Numbered from the stretch's first letter, positions 29,263-38,100 are shown. The stretch: 64,000 nt of DNA from Gammaproteobacteria bacterium (GCA_018824085.1 JAHJHI010000034.1:186001-250000), one strand, 5' to 3'. Notes: generated by a model from the sequence alone, not told the origin. Numbers and translations are program-made.

Positions 29263-31540
29263 ATACCGGAAGTACTGGTTCACGCTGATCGGCGTGCTCA
29301 TCGTCACCTTCTCGCTGCTCGGCTACTACGGCATGGAGGTGTATCGCTCGGCGCCACCGATACCGCAGCAGGTGGTGACGGAAGACGGGCGCACGCTCTA
29401 TACGCATGACAGCATCCTCGACGGGCAGACCGCGTGGCAGTCGGTCGGCGGCATGCAGCTCGGATCGATCTGGGGGCATGGCGCCTATCAGGCACCGGAC
29501 TGGACCGCCGACTGGCTGCACCGCGAGCTTGTCGCCTGGCTGGATCTCGCCGCGCAGGCCGAACATGGCGCGCCGTTCGACAAGATAGACCCGGACGCGC
29601 AGGCGCAGCTCCAGGCGCGCCTCAAGCGCGAATACCGCGGTAACGCGGCAGACGCCGAGGGCGAGACGGTGGTGGTGTCGGCGCTGCGTGCGCAGGCAAT
29701 TGCGCAGACGGCGGCCTACTACGACAGCCTGTTCGGCGACGATCCGGCGCTGCGCGGCACACGCGAGAGCTATGCGATGAAGGAGGGCACGCTGCCGAGC
29801 GCCGAACGTCGCGCGCAGATGGCGGGGTTCTTCTTCTGGACGGCCTGGGCGGCGGCCACGGAGCGCCCGGGCGGACACGCGACCTACACCAACAACTGGC
29901 CGCATGAACCGCTGATCGGCAACCAGCCGACCGCCGAGAACATCGTGTGGTCCATCGTCAGCGTTGTCGTGATGATGGCCGGCGTCGGCTTCCTGATCTG
30001 GGGCTGGTCCTTCCTGCGCAGCCATGACGATACGCCGCTCGCCGCACCGGCGCGCGACCCGCTGTCGCTCATCGCGCTCACGCCGTCGCAACGCGCCCTC
30101 GGGAAATACCTCTTCCTCGTCGTTGCGCTGTTCACCTTCCAGGTGATGCTCGGCGGTGTCACGGCGCACTACACGGTGGAAGGGCAGACCTTCTACGGGA
30201 TCGAACTGTCGCGCTGGTTCCCGTATTCGCTGGTGCGTACCTGGCATATCCAGAGTGCGCTGTTCTGGATCGCCACCGGCTTTCTCGCCGCCGGCCTGTT
30301 CCTTGCACCGCTGATCAATGGCGGGCGCGATCCGAAGTACCAGCGGCTCGGCGTCGACGTGCTGTTCTGGGCGCTGGTCGTCGTGGTCGCCGGTTCCTTC
30401 ATCGGCAACTATCTGGCGATCGCGCAGATCATGCCGCCGGAGCTGAACTTCTGGCTCGGCCATCAGGGCTACGAGTACGTCGATCTCGGCCGGCTGTGGC
30501 AGATCGGCAAGTTCGCGGGCGTCGCCATCTGGCTCGTGCTGATGCTGCGCGGCATCGTGCCGGCGCTGCGCAAGCCGGGAGACAAGAACCTGCTCGCGCT
30601 GCTCACGTCGTCGGTCGTCGCGATCGGGCTGTTCTACGGCGCCGGGCTGTTCTACGGCGAGCGCACCCATCTGTCCGTCATGGAGTACTGGCGCTGGTGG
30701 GTGGTTCACCTGTGGGTGGAGGGCTTCTTCGAGGTCTTTGCCACGACGGCGCTGGCCTTCATCTTCGCCACGCTCGGCCTCGTGTCCTCGCGCATGGCGA
30801 CGGCCGCCAGTCTTGCGTCCGCGTCGCTGTTCATGCTGGGTGGCGTGCCGGGCACCTTCCATCACCTGTACTTCGCCGGCACGACGACGCCGGTGATGGC
30901 GGTCGGTGCGTCGTTCTCGGCGCTGGAAGTGGTGCCGCTGGTGGTGCTCGGCCACGAGGCGTTCGAGAACTGGCGCCTGAAGGACCGGGCCGCGTGGATG
31001 GCGCGCCTGAAGTGGCCGCTGATGTGCTTCGTCGCCGTGGCGTTCTGGAACATGCTCGGCGCCGGCGTGTTCGGCTTCATGATCAACCCGCCGGTGTCGC
31101 TGTATTACATCCAGGGTCTGAACACGACGCCGGTGCATGCCCATGCCGCGCTGTTCGGGGTGTATGGCTTCCTGGCGCTGGGCTTCACGCTGCTCGTGCT
31201 GCGCTATCTGCGTCCGACGCTGGTGTTCAGCGAGCGCTTGATGAAGACCGGTTTCTGGTGGCTCAACGCCGGTCTGGTGCTGATGATCGCGACCAGCCTG
31301 CTGCCGATCGGTCTGTTCCAGTTCCACGCCAGCGTGAGCCAGGGCCTGTGGTACGCCCGCAGCGAGGCCTTCCTGCAGCAGCCTTTGCTGGAAACGCTGC
31401 GCTGGGTGCGTACCTTCGGCGACGTCGTATTCATCGTCGGCGCGCTGTCGGTGTCCTGGCAGGTGGTGAGCGGCTTGTTCGGCACGCCGCGCCTGTCGTC
31501 GCCGGATGAGGACACCGTGCTGGGTGCCGCCCGGCGCTGA
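29255..31540 (+). CDS. norB: Quinol-dependent nitric oxide reductase (qNOR)
   Basis: Inner-membrane enzyme reducing 2 NO to N2O with electrons from quinol. At 761 residues it is the long, single-subunit form. A periplasmic N-terminal domain (about 40-215; QVVTEDGRTLYT, SVGGMQLGSIWGHGAY) fuses the cytochrome-c-like NorC portion to the 12-helix haem-copper-oxidase-like NorB core, with histidine ligands in WHIQSALFWI, the VVHLWVEGFFEVF helix, GTFHHLYF and HAHAALFGVYG. The absence of CxxCH fits quinol rather than cytochrome c as donor. Overlap with ric implies co-expression under NorR. Confidence 0.95.
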   Translation: MGEYRKYWFTLIGVLIVTFSLLGYYGMEVYRSAPPIPQQVVTEDGRTLYTHDSILDGQTAWQSVGGMQLGSIWGHGAYQAPDWTADWLHRELVAWLDLAAQAEHGAPFDKIDPDAQAQLQARLKREYRGNAADAEGETVVVSALRAQAIAQTAAYYDSLFGDDPALRGTRESYAMKEGTLPSAERRAQMAGFFFWTAWAAATERPGGHATYTNNWPHEPLIGNQPTAENIVWSIVSVVVMMAGVGFLIWGWSFLRSHDDTPLAAPARDPLSLIALTPSQRALGKYLFLVVALFTFQVMLGGVTAHYTVEGQTFYGIELSRWFPYSLVRTWHIQSALFWIATGFLAAGLFLAPLINGGRDPKYQRLGVDVLFWALVVVVAGSFIGNYLAIAQIMPPELNFWLGHQGYEYVDLGRLWQIGKFAGVAIWLVLMLRGIVPALRKPGDKNLLALLTSSVVAIGLFYGAGLFYGERTHLSVMEYWRWWVVHLWVEGFFEVFATTALAFIFATLGLVSSRMATAASLASASLFMLGGVPGTFHHLYFAGTTTPVMAVGASFSALEVVPLVVLGHEAFENWRLKDRAAWMARLKWPLMCFVAVAFWNMLGAGVFGFMINPPVSLYYIQGLNTTPVHAHAALFGVYGFLALGFTLLVLRYLRPTLVFSERLMKTGFWWLNAGLVLMIATSLLPIGLFQFHASVSQGLWYARSEAFLQQPLLETLRWVRTFGDVVFIVGALSVSWQVVSGLFGTPRLSSPDEDTVLGAARR

Positions 31541-31571
31541 ACGCGACGCCCCTTGCGGGCGTGTCGTGACG

Positions 31572-31604
31572 GGGCGCAGTGCCGCAAGGCCTGCGCCCTT
31601 TTTT
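31572..31604 (+). terminator. Intrinsic terminator of the ric-norB operon
   Basis: GGGCGCAG (31572-31579) pairs with CTGCGCCC (31591-31598). The inner GCC/GGC around GCAA extends the stem past one bulged T, and six T residues follow at 31599-31604. It lies 32 bases after the norB stop and touches the stop of the convergent glycosyltransferase. Confidence 0.9.
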
Positions 31605-32767
31605 CATGGCGAGACGAGACCGCGATACAGCGCGGCCAGCCGTCGCGCCTGTTCCGACGCGCTCCAGCCCTGCGCATAGGCCATCGCCTGGGCGCCGAGT
31701 TCGGCGCGCGCGTATGCCGGCAGTGCGAGCAGCGCGTCGACCTGTGCCGCGAAGGCGGCCGGATCCGCGCGCGGCGTGAAGGCACCCGACGCGGGCAGCA
31801 GGACATCTGCCGTGCCCATCGCCGACAACGCCACGACCGGCCGCGCCTGCGCCATCGCTTCGAGCAGCACGAGGCCCTGCGTCTCGGTCAGCGACGAGAA
31901 GACGAAGGCGTCGGCCGACGCGTAGCAGTCCGGCAGCTCGTTCTCGCGATCGAGGTAGCCGACGAAATGCACGCTTGCGCCCGGCTGCTCGCGCTGCGCA
32001 CGCGCGCGCAGCGCCGGCAGCGCGGGGCCTTCGCCGGCGATCACCAGCAGCGCGTCGGGCCGGCTGGCCTGCAGCGCACGCAGGACGTCGAACAGGAAAT
32101 CGATGTTCTTCTCGAATGCCACCCGCCCGACGAACAGCAGCAGCGGGCGCGTCGGTGCGATGCCGTGCGCGGCGCGAAAGCGCGCGCCGTCGCCGCGGCG
32201 GAAGGCGTCCTGCGGCAGACCGGTCGGCAGCACGTGCATCGGGCGGCTGACGCCGTAGCGCTTCAGTGCGTCGCGCATCGGCGTCGACGGCACGACGACC
32301 GCGTCGAGCGCATTGCACTGGCTGCGCGACACGCGGCGTGCCACGCGGCGCAACAGGCCGGCGGGCAGCCAGGGCAGGTAGTGTTCGAAGTAGTGTTCGA
32401 AGAAGGTGTGATAGGTGGCCACCACGGGAATGCCCATGCGACGGGCAAGGCCGACGCCCGCGTACTGCGCGAGGAAGGGCGTCTGCACGTGCACCAGGTC
32501 GGCCCAGCCGGTGGCCGCGTCGTGCAGCGCATCGCGCAGTGCCCCCCATGCCATCAGCCTGTCTTCGGGGTCGCGCGGCACGGCGCGCGACGCAATGCGC
32601 CGGATGCCCTCCTGCGCGCCGGCGCCGGGGTAGTCCGGCACCACGAGGCGGATTACCACGCCGTGGGCCGGCAATGCGTCGCGGAAGCTGCGGATGGATG
32701 TGGATACGCCATTCACGCGCGGGAAATACACGTCCGACACCATCAGCACGCGCAGCGGCTTGTCCAT
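31604..32767 (-). CDS. Family 4 glycosyltransferase (GT-B)
   Basis: A 387-residue retaining glycosyltransferase of the GT4 family, probably using a nucleotide-sugar donor for a lipid or cell-surface acceptor. The N-terminal domain begins RVLMVSDVYFPRVNGVSTSIR and includes HVQTPFLAQYAG and VATYHTFFEHY. The C-terminal donor domain has LLLFVGRVAFEKNIDFL and the SSLTETQGLVLLEAMA (E-x7-E) motif. It resembles GDP-mannose-dependent mannosyltransferases (MgtA/PimB-like), but the exact acceptor is unknown. It is a single gene, divergent from yegP. Confidence 0.85.
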   Translation of the reverse strand: MDKPLRVLMVSDVYFPRVNGVSTSIRSFRDALPAHGVVIRLVVPDYPGAGAQEGIRRIASRAVPRDPEDRLMAWGALRDALHDAATGWADLVHVQTPFLAQYAGVGLARRMGIPVVATYHTFFEHYFEHYLPWLPAGLLRRVARRVSRSQCNALDAVVVPSTPMRDALKRYGVSRPMHVLPTGLPQDAFRRGDGARFRAAHGIAPTRPLLLFVGRVAFEKNIDFLFDVLRALQASRPDALLVIAGEGPALPALRARAQREQPGASVHFVGYLDRENELPDCYASADAFVFSSLTETQGLVLLEAMAQARPVVALSAMGTADVLLPASGAFTPRADPAAFAAQVDALLALPAYARAELGAQAMAYAQGWSASEQARRLAALYRGLVSP

Positions 32768-32887
32768 GATCGGTCACCGGGAATGAAGCGTCCGACTGTA
32801 GGCCTCGCGCATTTCACGAAAGTTATACTGCCGTGGCGGCGTCCGGCTGCGCTGCGTTGACCACCGATTCAATAAAAGGAGAAGGGC

Positions 32888-33220
32888 ATGGCGAAGTTTC
32901 AGTTGAAGAAGGCTGTTAACGGCGAATTCCACTTCACGCTGCTGGGCGCGGACGACCAGGCGCTGTTGCAGAGCGAGATGTACAAGCAGAAGAGCTCGGC
33001 CGAGAACGGCATTGAATCGGTGCGGAAGAATGCGGTCGACGACGGTCGCTATGAACGCAAGCAGTCGACCAACGGCAAGGACTACTACGTGCTCAAGGCC
33101 GGCAACGGCCAGGTGATCGGCCAGAGCAAGATGTTCGACGGTGCTGCGTCGATGGAAGCGGCGATTGCCGCGGTGAAGTCCGGTGCGGCGTCGGCGGCGC
33201 TGGAAGACATGGCGGGCTGA
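32888..33220 (+). CDS. YegP family protein (two DUF1508 repeats)
   Basis: A 110-residue soluble protein made of two tandem DUF1508 units, each a small beta-sheet plus helix: GEFHFTLLGADDQALLQSE with an IESVRKNA helix, and GKDYYVLKAGNGQVIGQSK with a MEAAIAAVKSG helix. Function is unknown; such proteins are often abundant and stress-linked. AAGGAGAAGGGC gives a strong ribosome binding site, and TATACT at 32824-32829 may be the -10. It is followed by a hairpin. Confidence 0.88.
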   Translation: MAKFQLKKAVNGEFHFTLLGADDQALLQSEMYKQKSSAENGIESVRKNAVDDGRYERKQSTNGKDYYVLKAGNGQVIGQSKMFDGAASMEAAIAAVKSGAASAALEDMAG

Positions 33221-33226
33221 CGCGGA

Positions 33227-33256
33227 GGGTGCGTCGGAATGTGTTCCGGCGCACCC
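33227..33256 (+). terminator. Hairpin after yegP
   Basis: Thirteen-base arms (33227-33239 and 33244-33256) around TGTG, with a single G-U wobble. There is no T-tract, so this is a probable but atypical terminator or transcript-end stem. Confidence 0.5.
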
Positions 33257-33293
33257 GGGTGGACCATTCGCGGCGACGCGCTAAGATGCGCGG

Positions 33294-33698
33294 ATGAAGC
33301 CTTCCGGTCCACCGAACGCCACGTCCACCGCCTCGCTGCGCCTGCATTTCCGCAACGGCGAGAGGCTGGGCCCGGGCAAGATCGAACTGCTGGAACACCT
33401 CGCGCGCGAGCGTTCGATTTCCGGTGCTGCGCGCGCCATGGGCATGGCCTATCGCCGGGCGTGGCTGCTGGTCGATGACATGAACCGCATGTTCGCGGAA
33501 CCGGTCGTCCAGACCTTTCCGGGCCGTTCCCAGGGCGCCGGCGCGCAACTCACGGCGTTCGGCGAGCGGCTCATCGCGCTGTTCCGGGCCGCCGAGCGGC
33601 GCAGTGCGGACGCCGTTGCGCTGCAGTTGCAGGCGCTCGACGAGGCGCTCAATCCGGCGCCGTCGGCAGCGCAGAATCGGGACGCGGACGCCGGTTGA
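33294..33698 (+). CDS. ModE-type winged HTH protein (DNA-binding domain only)
   Basis: A 134-residue protein matching the N-terminal LysR-like winged HTH of ModE: LRLHFRNGERLGPGKIELLEHL, the SISGAARAMGMAYRRAWLLVDDMN recognition region and GAQLTAFGERLI. It lacks the C-terminal molybdate-binding Di-mop domains, so it cannot sense molybdate as full ModE does. It is convergent with and overlaps modC by 50 bases. Together with position, this suggests a regulator of molybdate or molybdoenzyme genes. ATG at 33294 has a modest ribosome binding site. Confidence 0.82.
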   Translation: MKPSGPPNATSTASLRLHFRNGERLGPGKIELLEHLARERSISGAARAMGMAYRRAWLLVDDMNRMFAEPVVQTFPGRSQGAGAQLTAFGERLIALFRAAERRSADAVALQLQALDEALNPAPSAAQNRDADAG

Positions 33699-34779
33699 AG
33701 CCGACGCTGCGGCTGTCCAGCGCGACTGACTTCACCATGGCCCACACGGCCGTGCCCGCCTGCAGGCCGAGGCGGTCGCATGACTCGCGCGTGATGAGCG
33801 CGCGCAGCGCGGTGCTGCCCAGATCGACGACGACATCCGCATACGGACCTTCGCGCGGCGTGATGCTCTGCACCCGGCCCGGCATCTTGTTCACGATGGA
33901 CACGTCCATCGGCCGTGACAATGCCACCGCGACGTCGCGCGCACGGATGCGCACGCGCACCGGCGCGCCCACCGGCAGATCGATGCACGGCACCCGCAAC
34001 TGGCCGTCGGCGAAACGCAGCGTGCTGAGCTGGTAGTGCGCGTTGTGCTGCATCACTTCACAGTCGAGCACCGAGCCCGATTCATAGCGGCCGATCAGCG
34101 GCGCGTGCTCGGCGCGCGACATGATGTCGGTCAGTTCGCCGCTGGCCACCGTGCGGCCTTCGCTGATGATGACCAGGTGCTGCGCGAGGCGGGTGACTTC
34201 TTCGATCGAGTGGCTGACGTACAGCACCGGCAGCGCGAATTCCTGCGCCAGCGCCTCGATGTAGGGCAGCACTTCGGCCTTGCGCGGCGCGTCGAGCGAG
34301 GCGAGTGGCTCGTCCATCAGCAGCAGCGCGGGCTGGCGCAGCAGCGCGCGGCCCAGTGCCACGCGGCTGCGCTCGCCGCCCGACAGATGATGCGGCCGGC
34401 GTTCCAGCAGCGACTGCAGGCCCAGCACCTCGATGACGCTGTGCCAGTCGACCGGTCGTGCGCCACGCGCACGGCGCAGGCCGTAACGCAGGTTGCCGGC
34501 GACGCTGAGATGGGGAAACAGCCGCGCGTCCTGGAACACATAGCCGATGCCGCGTTGTTCGATCGGCACGTCGATGCGCGCCGCCGAATCGAAAAATACA
34601 CGTTCGCCGACGCGGATGATGCCGCTGTCGGGCCTGATGACGCCCGCAACCGCATTGACCAGGCTGCTCTTGCCCGCGCCGCTGCGCCCGAAGATGGCGG
34701 TCACGCCGCGCGCCGGCACGGCCACGTCGACGGCAAGGTCGACCTGGCCCAGGCGTTTGCCGAAGCGCAGTTCGATCAT
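33649..34779 (-). CDS. modC: Molybdate ABC transporter ATP-binding protein
   Basis: ATPase of the molybdate importer. The 376-residue protein has Walker A GRSGAGKS, the Q-loop in GIGYVFQDARLFPHLSV, the signature LSGGERSRVALGRALL, Walker B LLLMDEPLASLD and an H-loop HSIEEV. A C-terminal Mop/TOBE domain (about 300-360) carries the regulatory oxyanion site. ATG 34779 overlaps the modB stop (ATGA), consistent with coupling in modABC; the frame is open to 34818. Its 3' end overlaps the convergent ModE-type gene. Confidence 0.95.
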   Translation of the reverse strand: MIELRFGKRLGQVDLAVDVAVPARGVTAIFGRSGAGKSSLVNAVAGVIRPDSGIIRVGERVFFDSAARIDVPIEQRGIGYVFQDARLFPHLSVAGNLRYGLRRARGARPVDWHSVIEVLGLQSLLERRPHHLSGGERSRVALGRALLRQPALLLMDEPLASLDAPRKAEVLPYIEALAQEFALPVLYVSHSIEEVTRLAQHLVIISEGRTVASGELTDIMSRAEHAPLIGRYESGSVLDCEVMQHNAHYQLSTLRFADGQLRVPCIDLPVGAPVRVRIRARDVAVALSRPMDVSIVNKMPGRVQSITPREGPYADVVVDLGSTALRALITRESCDRLGLQAGTAVWAMVKSVALDSRSVGFNRRPRPDSALPTAPD

Positions 34780-35465
34780 GGCCGGCCGAGCCACCGGCGT
34801 GCGCGCCGGCTCATCCATTCGGACAGCGCGATGGCGGACACGGCGAGCGCCATGGACAGGCCGACCAGGCGCAGCGCGATGGCGTCACCGTCGGGAGTCT
34901 GCGTCGCCGTATAGATGGCGAGCGGCAGCGTGCGCGTCTGGCCCTCGATGTTGGATGCGAACGTGATGGTCGCGCCGAATTCGCCGAGGCTGGCGGCGAA
35001 CGCCATCATCGAGCCCGACAGGATGCCCGGCAGCATCATCGGCAGCGTGATGCTCAGCAGCACGTCGGTGCGGCTGGCGCCGAGTGTGCGCGCCGCGAGT
35101 TCAATGCCGCGGTCCACCGTGTCCAGCGACAGACGTATCGCACGCACCATGAGCGGGAAGGCCATCACCGCCGCGGCGACGACGACGCCCTCGGTGGTGA
35201 AGATGAGCTGCACGCCGAGCGTGTCCTTCAGCCAGGCGCCGAGCGGGGCGCGCGTGCCGAGCGATATGAGCAGCAGATAGCCGATGACGACCGGCGGCAG
35301 CACGAGCGGCGCGTGCACCACGGCGTCGAGCAGCGCGCGACCTGGCATGCGGGTGCGCGACAGCAGCCACGACACGGCGAGGGCGAAGGGCAGGCACAGC
35401 GCGGTGCTGGCAAGTCCGACCTTCAGGCTCAGCAGCAGTGCTTCCAGTTCGATGGCGCTCAGCAT
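34776..35465 (-). CDS. modB: Molybdate ABC transporter permease
   Basis: Inner-membrane channel subunit of the molybdate importer. The 229-residue protein has about five or six helices and the EAA loop GIELAARTLGASRTDVLLSITLPMMLPG that docks to ModC, followed by SLGEFGATITFASN, typical of ModB. It lies 6 bases downstream of modA and overlaps modC by 4 bases. Confidence 0.95.
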   Translation of the reverse strand: MLSAIELEALLLSLKVGLASTALCLPFALAVSWLLSRTRMPGRALLDAVVHAPLVLPPVVIGYLLLISLGTRAPLGAWLKDTLGVQLIFTTEGVVVAAAVMAFPLMVRAIRLSLDTVDRGIELAARTLGASRTDVLLSITLPMMLPGILSGSMMAFAASLGEFGATITFASNIEGQTRTLPLAIYTATQTPDGDAIALRLVGLSMALAVSAIALSEWMSRRARRWLGRP

Positions 35466-35471
35466 CGGGCC

Positions 35472-36230
35472 CTATTTGACGGTGAATCCGTAACGCTTGT
35501 AGATGCCGGCGGCCTTTTCTCCGCGCAGCCACTCGTTGAATCGGCGTGCGAGCGGGCTGTCCTGGCCGGCGACGATGGCCGCAGGATAGGTGATCGGTGC
35601 GTGGCTGTCAGCCGGAAAGATGCCGGCCACGCGCACCTTCGGCGTGACCGCTGCGTCGGTCGCGTAGACGATGCCTGCCGGCACCTCGCCGCGCTCGACC
35701 AGAACCAGCGCCGCACGCACCGAATCGGCCCGCACCAGGCGCGGTTCGGCGACCGTCCAGAGTCCGAGACGGGTCAGCGCCGCCCTGGCGTATTTGCCCA
35801 CCGGTACGTGGGCCGGATCACCGGTTGCGAGACGACCGTCGCCGAGCAGGCCGGCGAGGTTGAAGCCCGGTTTCAGATCGGCGCTGACCGTGCTGCCGGC
35901 AGGCGTGACGAGCACCAGGCTGTTGCCGAGAAGCGTGGCGCGGGACGACGCAACGATGAGCTTGCGCTCGGCCAGGTAGTCCATCCACTGTTCGTCGGCC
36001 GACAGATAGACCTGCGCCTGCGCGCCGGCCTCGATCTGGCGTGCCAGCGTCGACGACGCCGCAAACGAGAACTTCACGACGTCGCCTGTTTCCGCCTGGA
36101 ACGCCCGCCCGACGTCCTGCATGGCGTTGGTCAGGCTGGCGGCGGCGAACACGACGATCTCGCCGGCCCGGGCCGACGCGAACTGGACGGCGAGCAGCGT
36201 CGCCGCGATGAAACGGAGCAAGTTCATCAT
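35472..36230 (-). CDS. modA: Periplasmic molybdate-binding protein
   Basis: Captures molybdate (and tungstate) for ModBC. The 252-residue precursor has a signal peptide (MMNLLRFIAATLLAVQFASARA) and the oxyanion-binding motifs VFAAASLTNAMQDV, FSFAASSTLARQIEAG, GDPAHVPVGKYARAAL and GIVYATDA. ATG at 36230, after AGGAAAG, is chosen for the signal peptide; the frame is open to 36365. A CTGTAT-N8-ATACAG dyad overlaps its ribosome binding site. It is the first gene of modABC. Confidence 0.95.
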   Translation of the reverse strand: MMNLLRFIAATLLAVQFASARAGEIVVFAAASLTNAMQDVGRAFQAETGDVVKFSFAASSTLARQIEAGAQAQVYLSADEQWMDYLAERKLIVASSRATLLGNSLVLVTPAGSTVSADLKPGFNLAGLLGDGRLATGDPAHVPVGKYARAALTRLGLWTVAEPRLVRADSVRAALVLVERGEVPAGIVYATDAAVTPKVRVAGIFPADSHAPITYPAAIVAGQDSPLARRFNEWLRGEKAAGIYKRYGFTVK

Positions 36231-36238
36231 GTGCTTTC

Positions 36239-36258
36239 CTGTATATAAATGGATACAG
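36239..36258. promoter_or_regulatory. Candidate ModE-type operator before modA
   Basis: CTGTAT (36239-36244), eight AT-rich bases, ATACAG (36253-36258): an inverted repeat with a TATATA core reminiscent of ModE sites, overlapping the modA ribosome binding site. It is not an exact E. coli ModE consensus. Confidence 0.45.
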
Positions 36259-36335
36259 GATGGTACGACGAAACGCGCCGTCCGTGCGGGGAAATGAAGT
36301 GTCCCGCGCAATGCCGGTTCCGGTGATCGCGCACG

Positions 36336-36360
36336 AAAAAAAGGCCGGCGACGGCCGGCC
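36336..36360 (-). terminator. Intrinsic terminator of the fds operon
   Basis: GGCCGGC/GCCGGCC arms (36343-36349, 36354-36360) with a 4-base loop. On the minus strand the stem is followed by seven T residues (36342-36336). It lies 22 bases beyond the cysteine hydrolase stop and separates the fds operon from modA. Confidence 0.9.
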
Positions 36361-36381
36361 CTCAAGGACGGGCGAAGGGGA

Positions 36382-36981
36382 TCAGGTGGCGAGCGCGTCG
36401 AAGGACGGCACGACGACGGCGAAGATGTCGCTCAGCGCGGCGAGGCTTGCCGCGTGCAGCGCCTGCGCCGGCACCACGCCGCCGCCGATTGCCGGCAGGT
36501 CGCGGGTGGCCGTCGCGTTGCCGACCACCGTCGCGGCGTAGCCGAGGTTGAACGCGCCGCGCGCCGTGGAGTTGATGCACACGTGCGTCATGAAGCCGGT
36601 CAGCACGAGGTTCTTCACGCCGAGCTTCTTCAACTCGTCGTCCAGGCCGGTGCCCACGAAGCTGTTGGGGTAGGCCTTCGTGATGACGCGTTCATCGCCC
36701 TGCGGTGCGACGATGTCGGAAATCTGGCCGATCGGCGCCGTCACGTCGTACGGCGATCCGACGCCGGCGTCATGCCGGATATGGATGACAGGGCGGCCCA
36801 GTTCGCGTGCGCGATCGAGCACGCGCTTTGCCTCGACCAGCGCCTCTTCGACGCCGACGAGTCGCATGACGCCCTCGCGGTAGGTGTTCTGGCAGTCGAT
36901 CATCACCAGCGCGGAATCCTTCAGCGAATTCGGCGTGTGGCCGAGGCCGGTCAGGTCGCGCAGTGTGGTTGGGGTGGTCAT
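36382..36981 (-). CDS. Isochorismatase-like cysteine hydrolase
   Basis: A 199-residue protein of the isochorismatase-like hydrolase superfamily, which includes nicotinamidases and amide hydrolases. The probable catalytic triad is visible: D in ALVMIDCQNTY, K in VITKAYPNSF and C in TGFMTHVCINST. The substrate is unknown. It starts 15 bases after fdsD with a GGAAACC-type ribosome binding site and has the shared terminator downstream, so it is probably the sixth gene of the fds operon; its link to formate metabolism is unclear. Confidence 0.85.
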   Translation of the reverse strand: MTTPTTLRDLTGLGHTPNSLKDSALVMIDCQNTYREGVMRLVGVEEALVEAKRVLDRARELGRPVIHIRHDAGVGSPYDVTAPIGQISDIVAPQGDERVITKAYPNSFVGTGLDDELKKLGVKNLVLTGFMTHVCINSTARGAFNLGYAATVVGNATATRDLPAIGGGVVPAQALHAASLAALSDIFAVVVPSFDALAT

Positions 36982-36996
36982 CGGGCTGGTTTCCTT

Positions 36997-37230
36997 TCAG
37001 GCAGTCGATGTCTCCTGCTGTTGCAGGTGACGCAGGGCATCGGCGACGAGCGGCATCAGGCCGGTGTCGCCGCCTATGTTCATGTGCCTGATGATAGCGG
37101 CTCGCATGCGCGGTTCCCAGAAGCGGCGGATATGCGCCGACACTTCGCGCACCGCTTCGTCGCGATCCGCGTAGCTGCTGAAGAACTGGCCGATCTGATT
37201 GGCCATCTTGACGAGGTTCTGGATGTCCAT
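36997..37230 (-). CDS. fdsD: Formate dehydrogenase subunit delta
   Basis: A 77-residue helical protein of the FdsD family, needed for activity or maturation of the NAD-dependent molybdenum formate dehydrogenase. The family pattern LVKMANQIGQFFSSYADRDEAV with a conserved HIRRFWEPRM segment is present. It is the fifth gene in fdsG-B-A-C-D order, the order known from Cupriavidus necator, and lies 3 bases after fdhD. Confidence 0.9.
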   Translation of the reverse strand: MDIQNLVKMANQIGQFFSSYADRDEAVREVSAHIRRFWEPRMRAAIIRHMNIGGDTGLMPLVADALRHLQQQETSTA

Positions 37231-37233
37231 GCC

Positions 37234-38097
37234 CTATTGATTCCTGAAAGGTCCTGCATCGTTGTAGATCACCATGCGCGCGTCGCGCACGAAGCCGCAC
37301 AAGGTCATGCCGGTCCGGGCCGCCAGATCGATGGCCAGACCGGTTGGAGCGGAGATGGCGGCGAGCACGGTGCCGCCGAAGCTGGCGAGCTTCAGCACCA
37401 TTTCATAGCTTGCGCGGCTGGTGACGATGACGAAGCCTTGCGACGGATCGATGTCGTCGAGTGCGGCAGCGCCGATCAGCTTGTCGAGCGCATTGTGCCG
37501 GCCGAGGTCTTCGCGCACGCACAGCAGGTCGCCGCGCGCCGTGGCCCAGGCGGCGGCATGCACGGCACCGGTCAGCGCATGCAGCGTCTGCCGCCGGGAC
37601 AGTTGTGAAAATGCACGGTGGATGGCGGCTTCGGTCAGATGCTGGGTGCCGCGCGCCATCGCGGCAACCGGCCGCGCGACCTGACGCAGGCTGTCGACGC
37701 CGCACAGTCCGCAGCCGGTGCGGCCGGTCAGCGAACGCCGTCTCGACTTGAGTGCTTCGAAGGCGCGCGCCGAAATCCGCATGTGCACCTCGATGCCCGC
37801 TTCGTGCCGGTGCACTTCCGTGTCATACAGCTCCGACGCCCGTGTGACGATGCCTTCCGCCAGGCTGAAGCCGAGCCCGAAGTCTTCAAGATCGGCCGGG
37901 CTGGCAAGCATCACGGCATGCGAAATGCCGTTGTAGACCATCGCGACAGGCACCTCTTCCGCCACCCACTCCAGTCCGGCGCCGTGTGCGGACGCGGGTA
38001 CGCGCAGCGCGCTGCGCAGGCTCTGCGCCGGCCAGTCCGTGCCGTCGTCCTCGCAGAATTGTTCCGGCGCGTCGATGCCGAGTGCCTGGGCGCTCAT
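37234..38097 (-). CDS. fdhD: Formate dehydrogenase accessory sulfurtransferase FdhD (FdsC)
   Basis: Sulfurtransferase that sulfurates the molybdenum cofactor before insertion into FdsA. The 287-residue protein shows the EVPVAMVYNGISHAVMLASP beginning, the FSLAEGIV segment, the redox-active CGLC in RTGCGLCGVDSL, and GAVHAAAWA..GDLLCVREDLGRHNALDKLIGAA. It corresponds to fdsC of C. necator. It sits 3 bases after fdsA and directly before fdsD. Confidence 0.95.
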   Translation of the reverse strand: MSAQALGIDAPEQFCEDDGTDWPAQSLRSALRVPASAHGAGLEWVAEEVPVAMVYNGISHAVMLASPADLEDFGLGFSLAEGIVTRASELYDTEVHRHEAGIEVHMRISARAFEALKSRRRSLTGRTGCGLCGVDSLRQVARPVAAMARGTQHLTEAAIHRAFSQLSRRQTLHALTGAVHAAAWATARGDLLCVREDLGRHNALDKLIGAAALDDIDPSQGFVIVTSRASYEMVLKLASFGGTVLAAISAPTGLAIDLAARTGMTLCGFVRDARMVIYNDAGPFRNQ

Positions 38098-38100
38098 CGA

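Noticed and set aside
29105-31327. A 740-codon open frame antisense to norB
   Set aside because: Antisense shadow rich in H, R and Q; norB is unambiguous.
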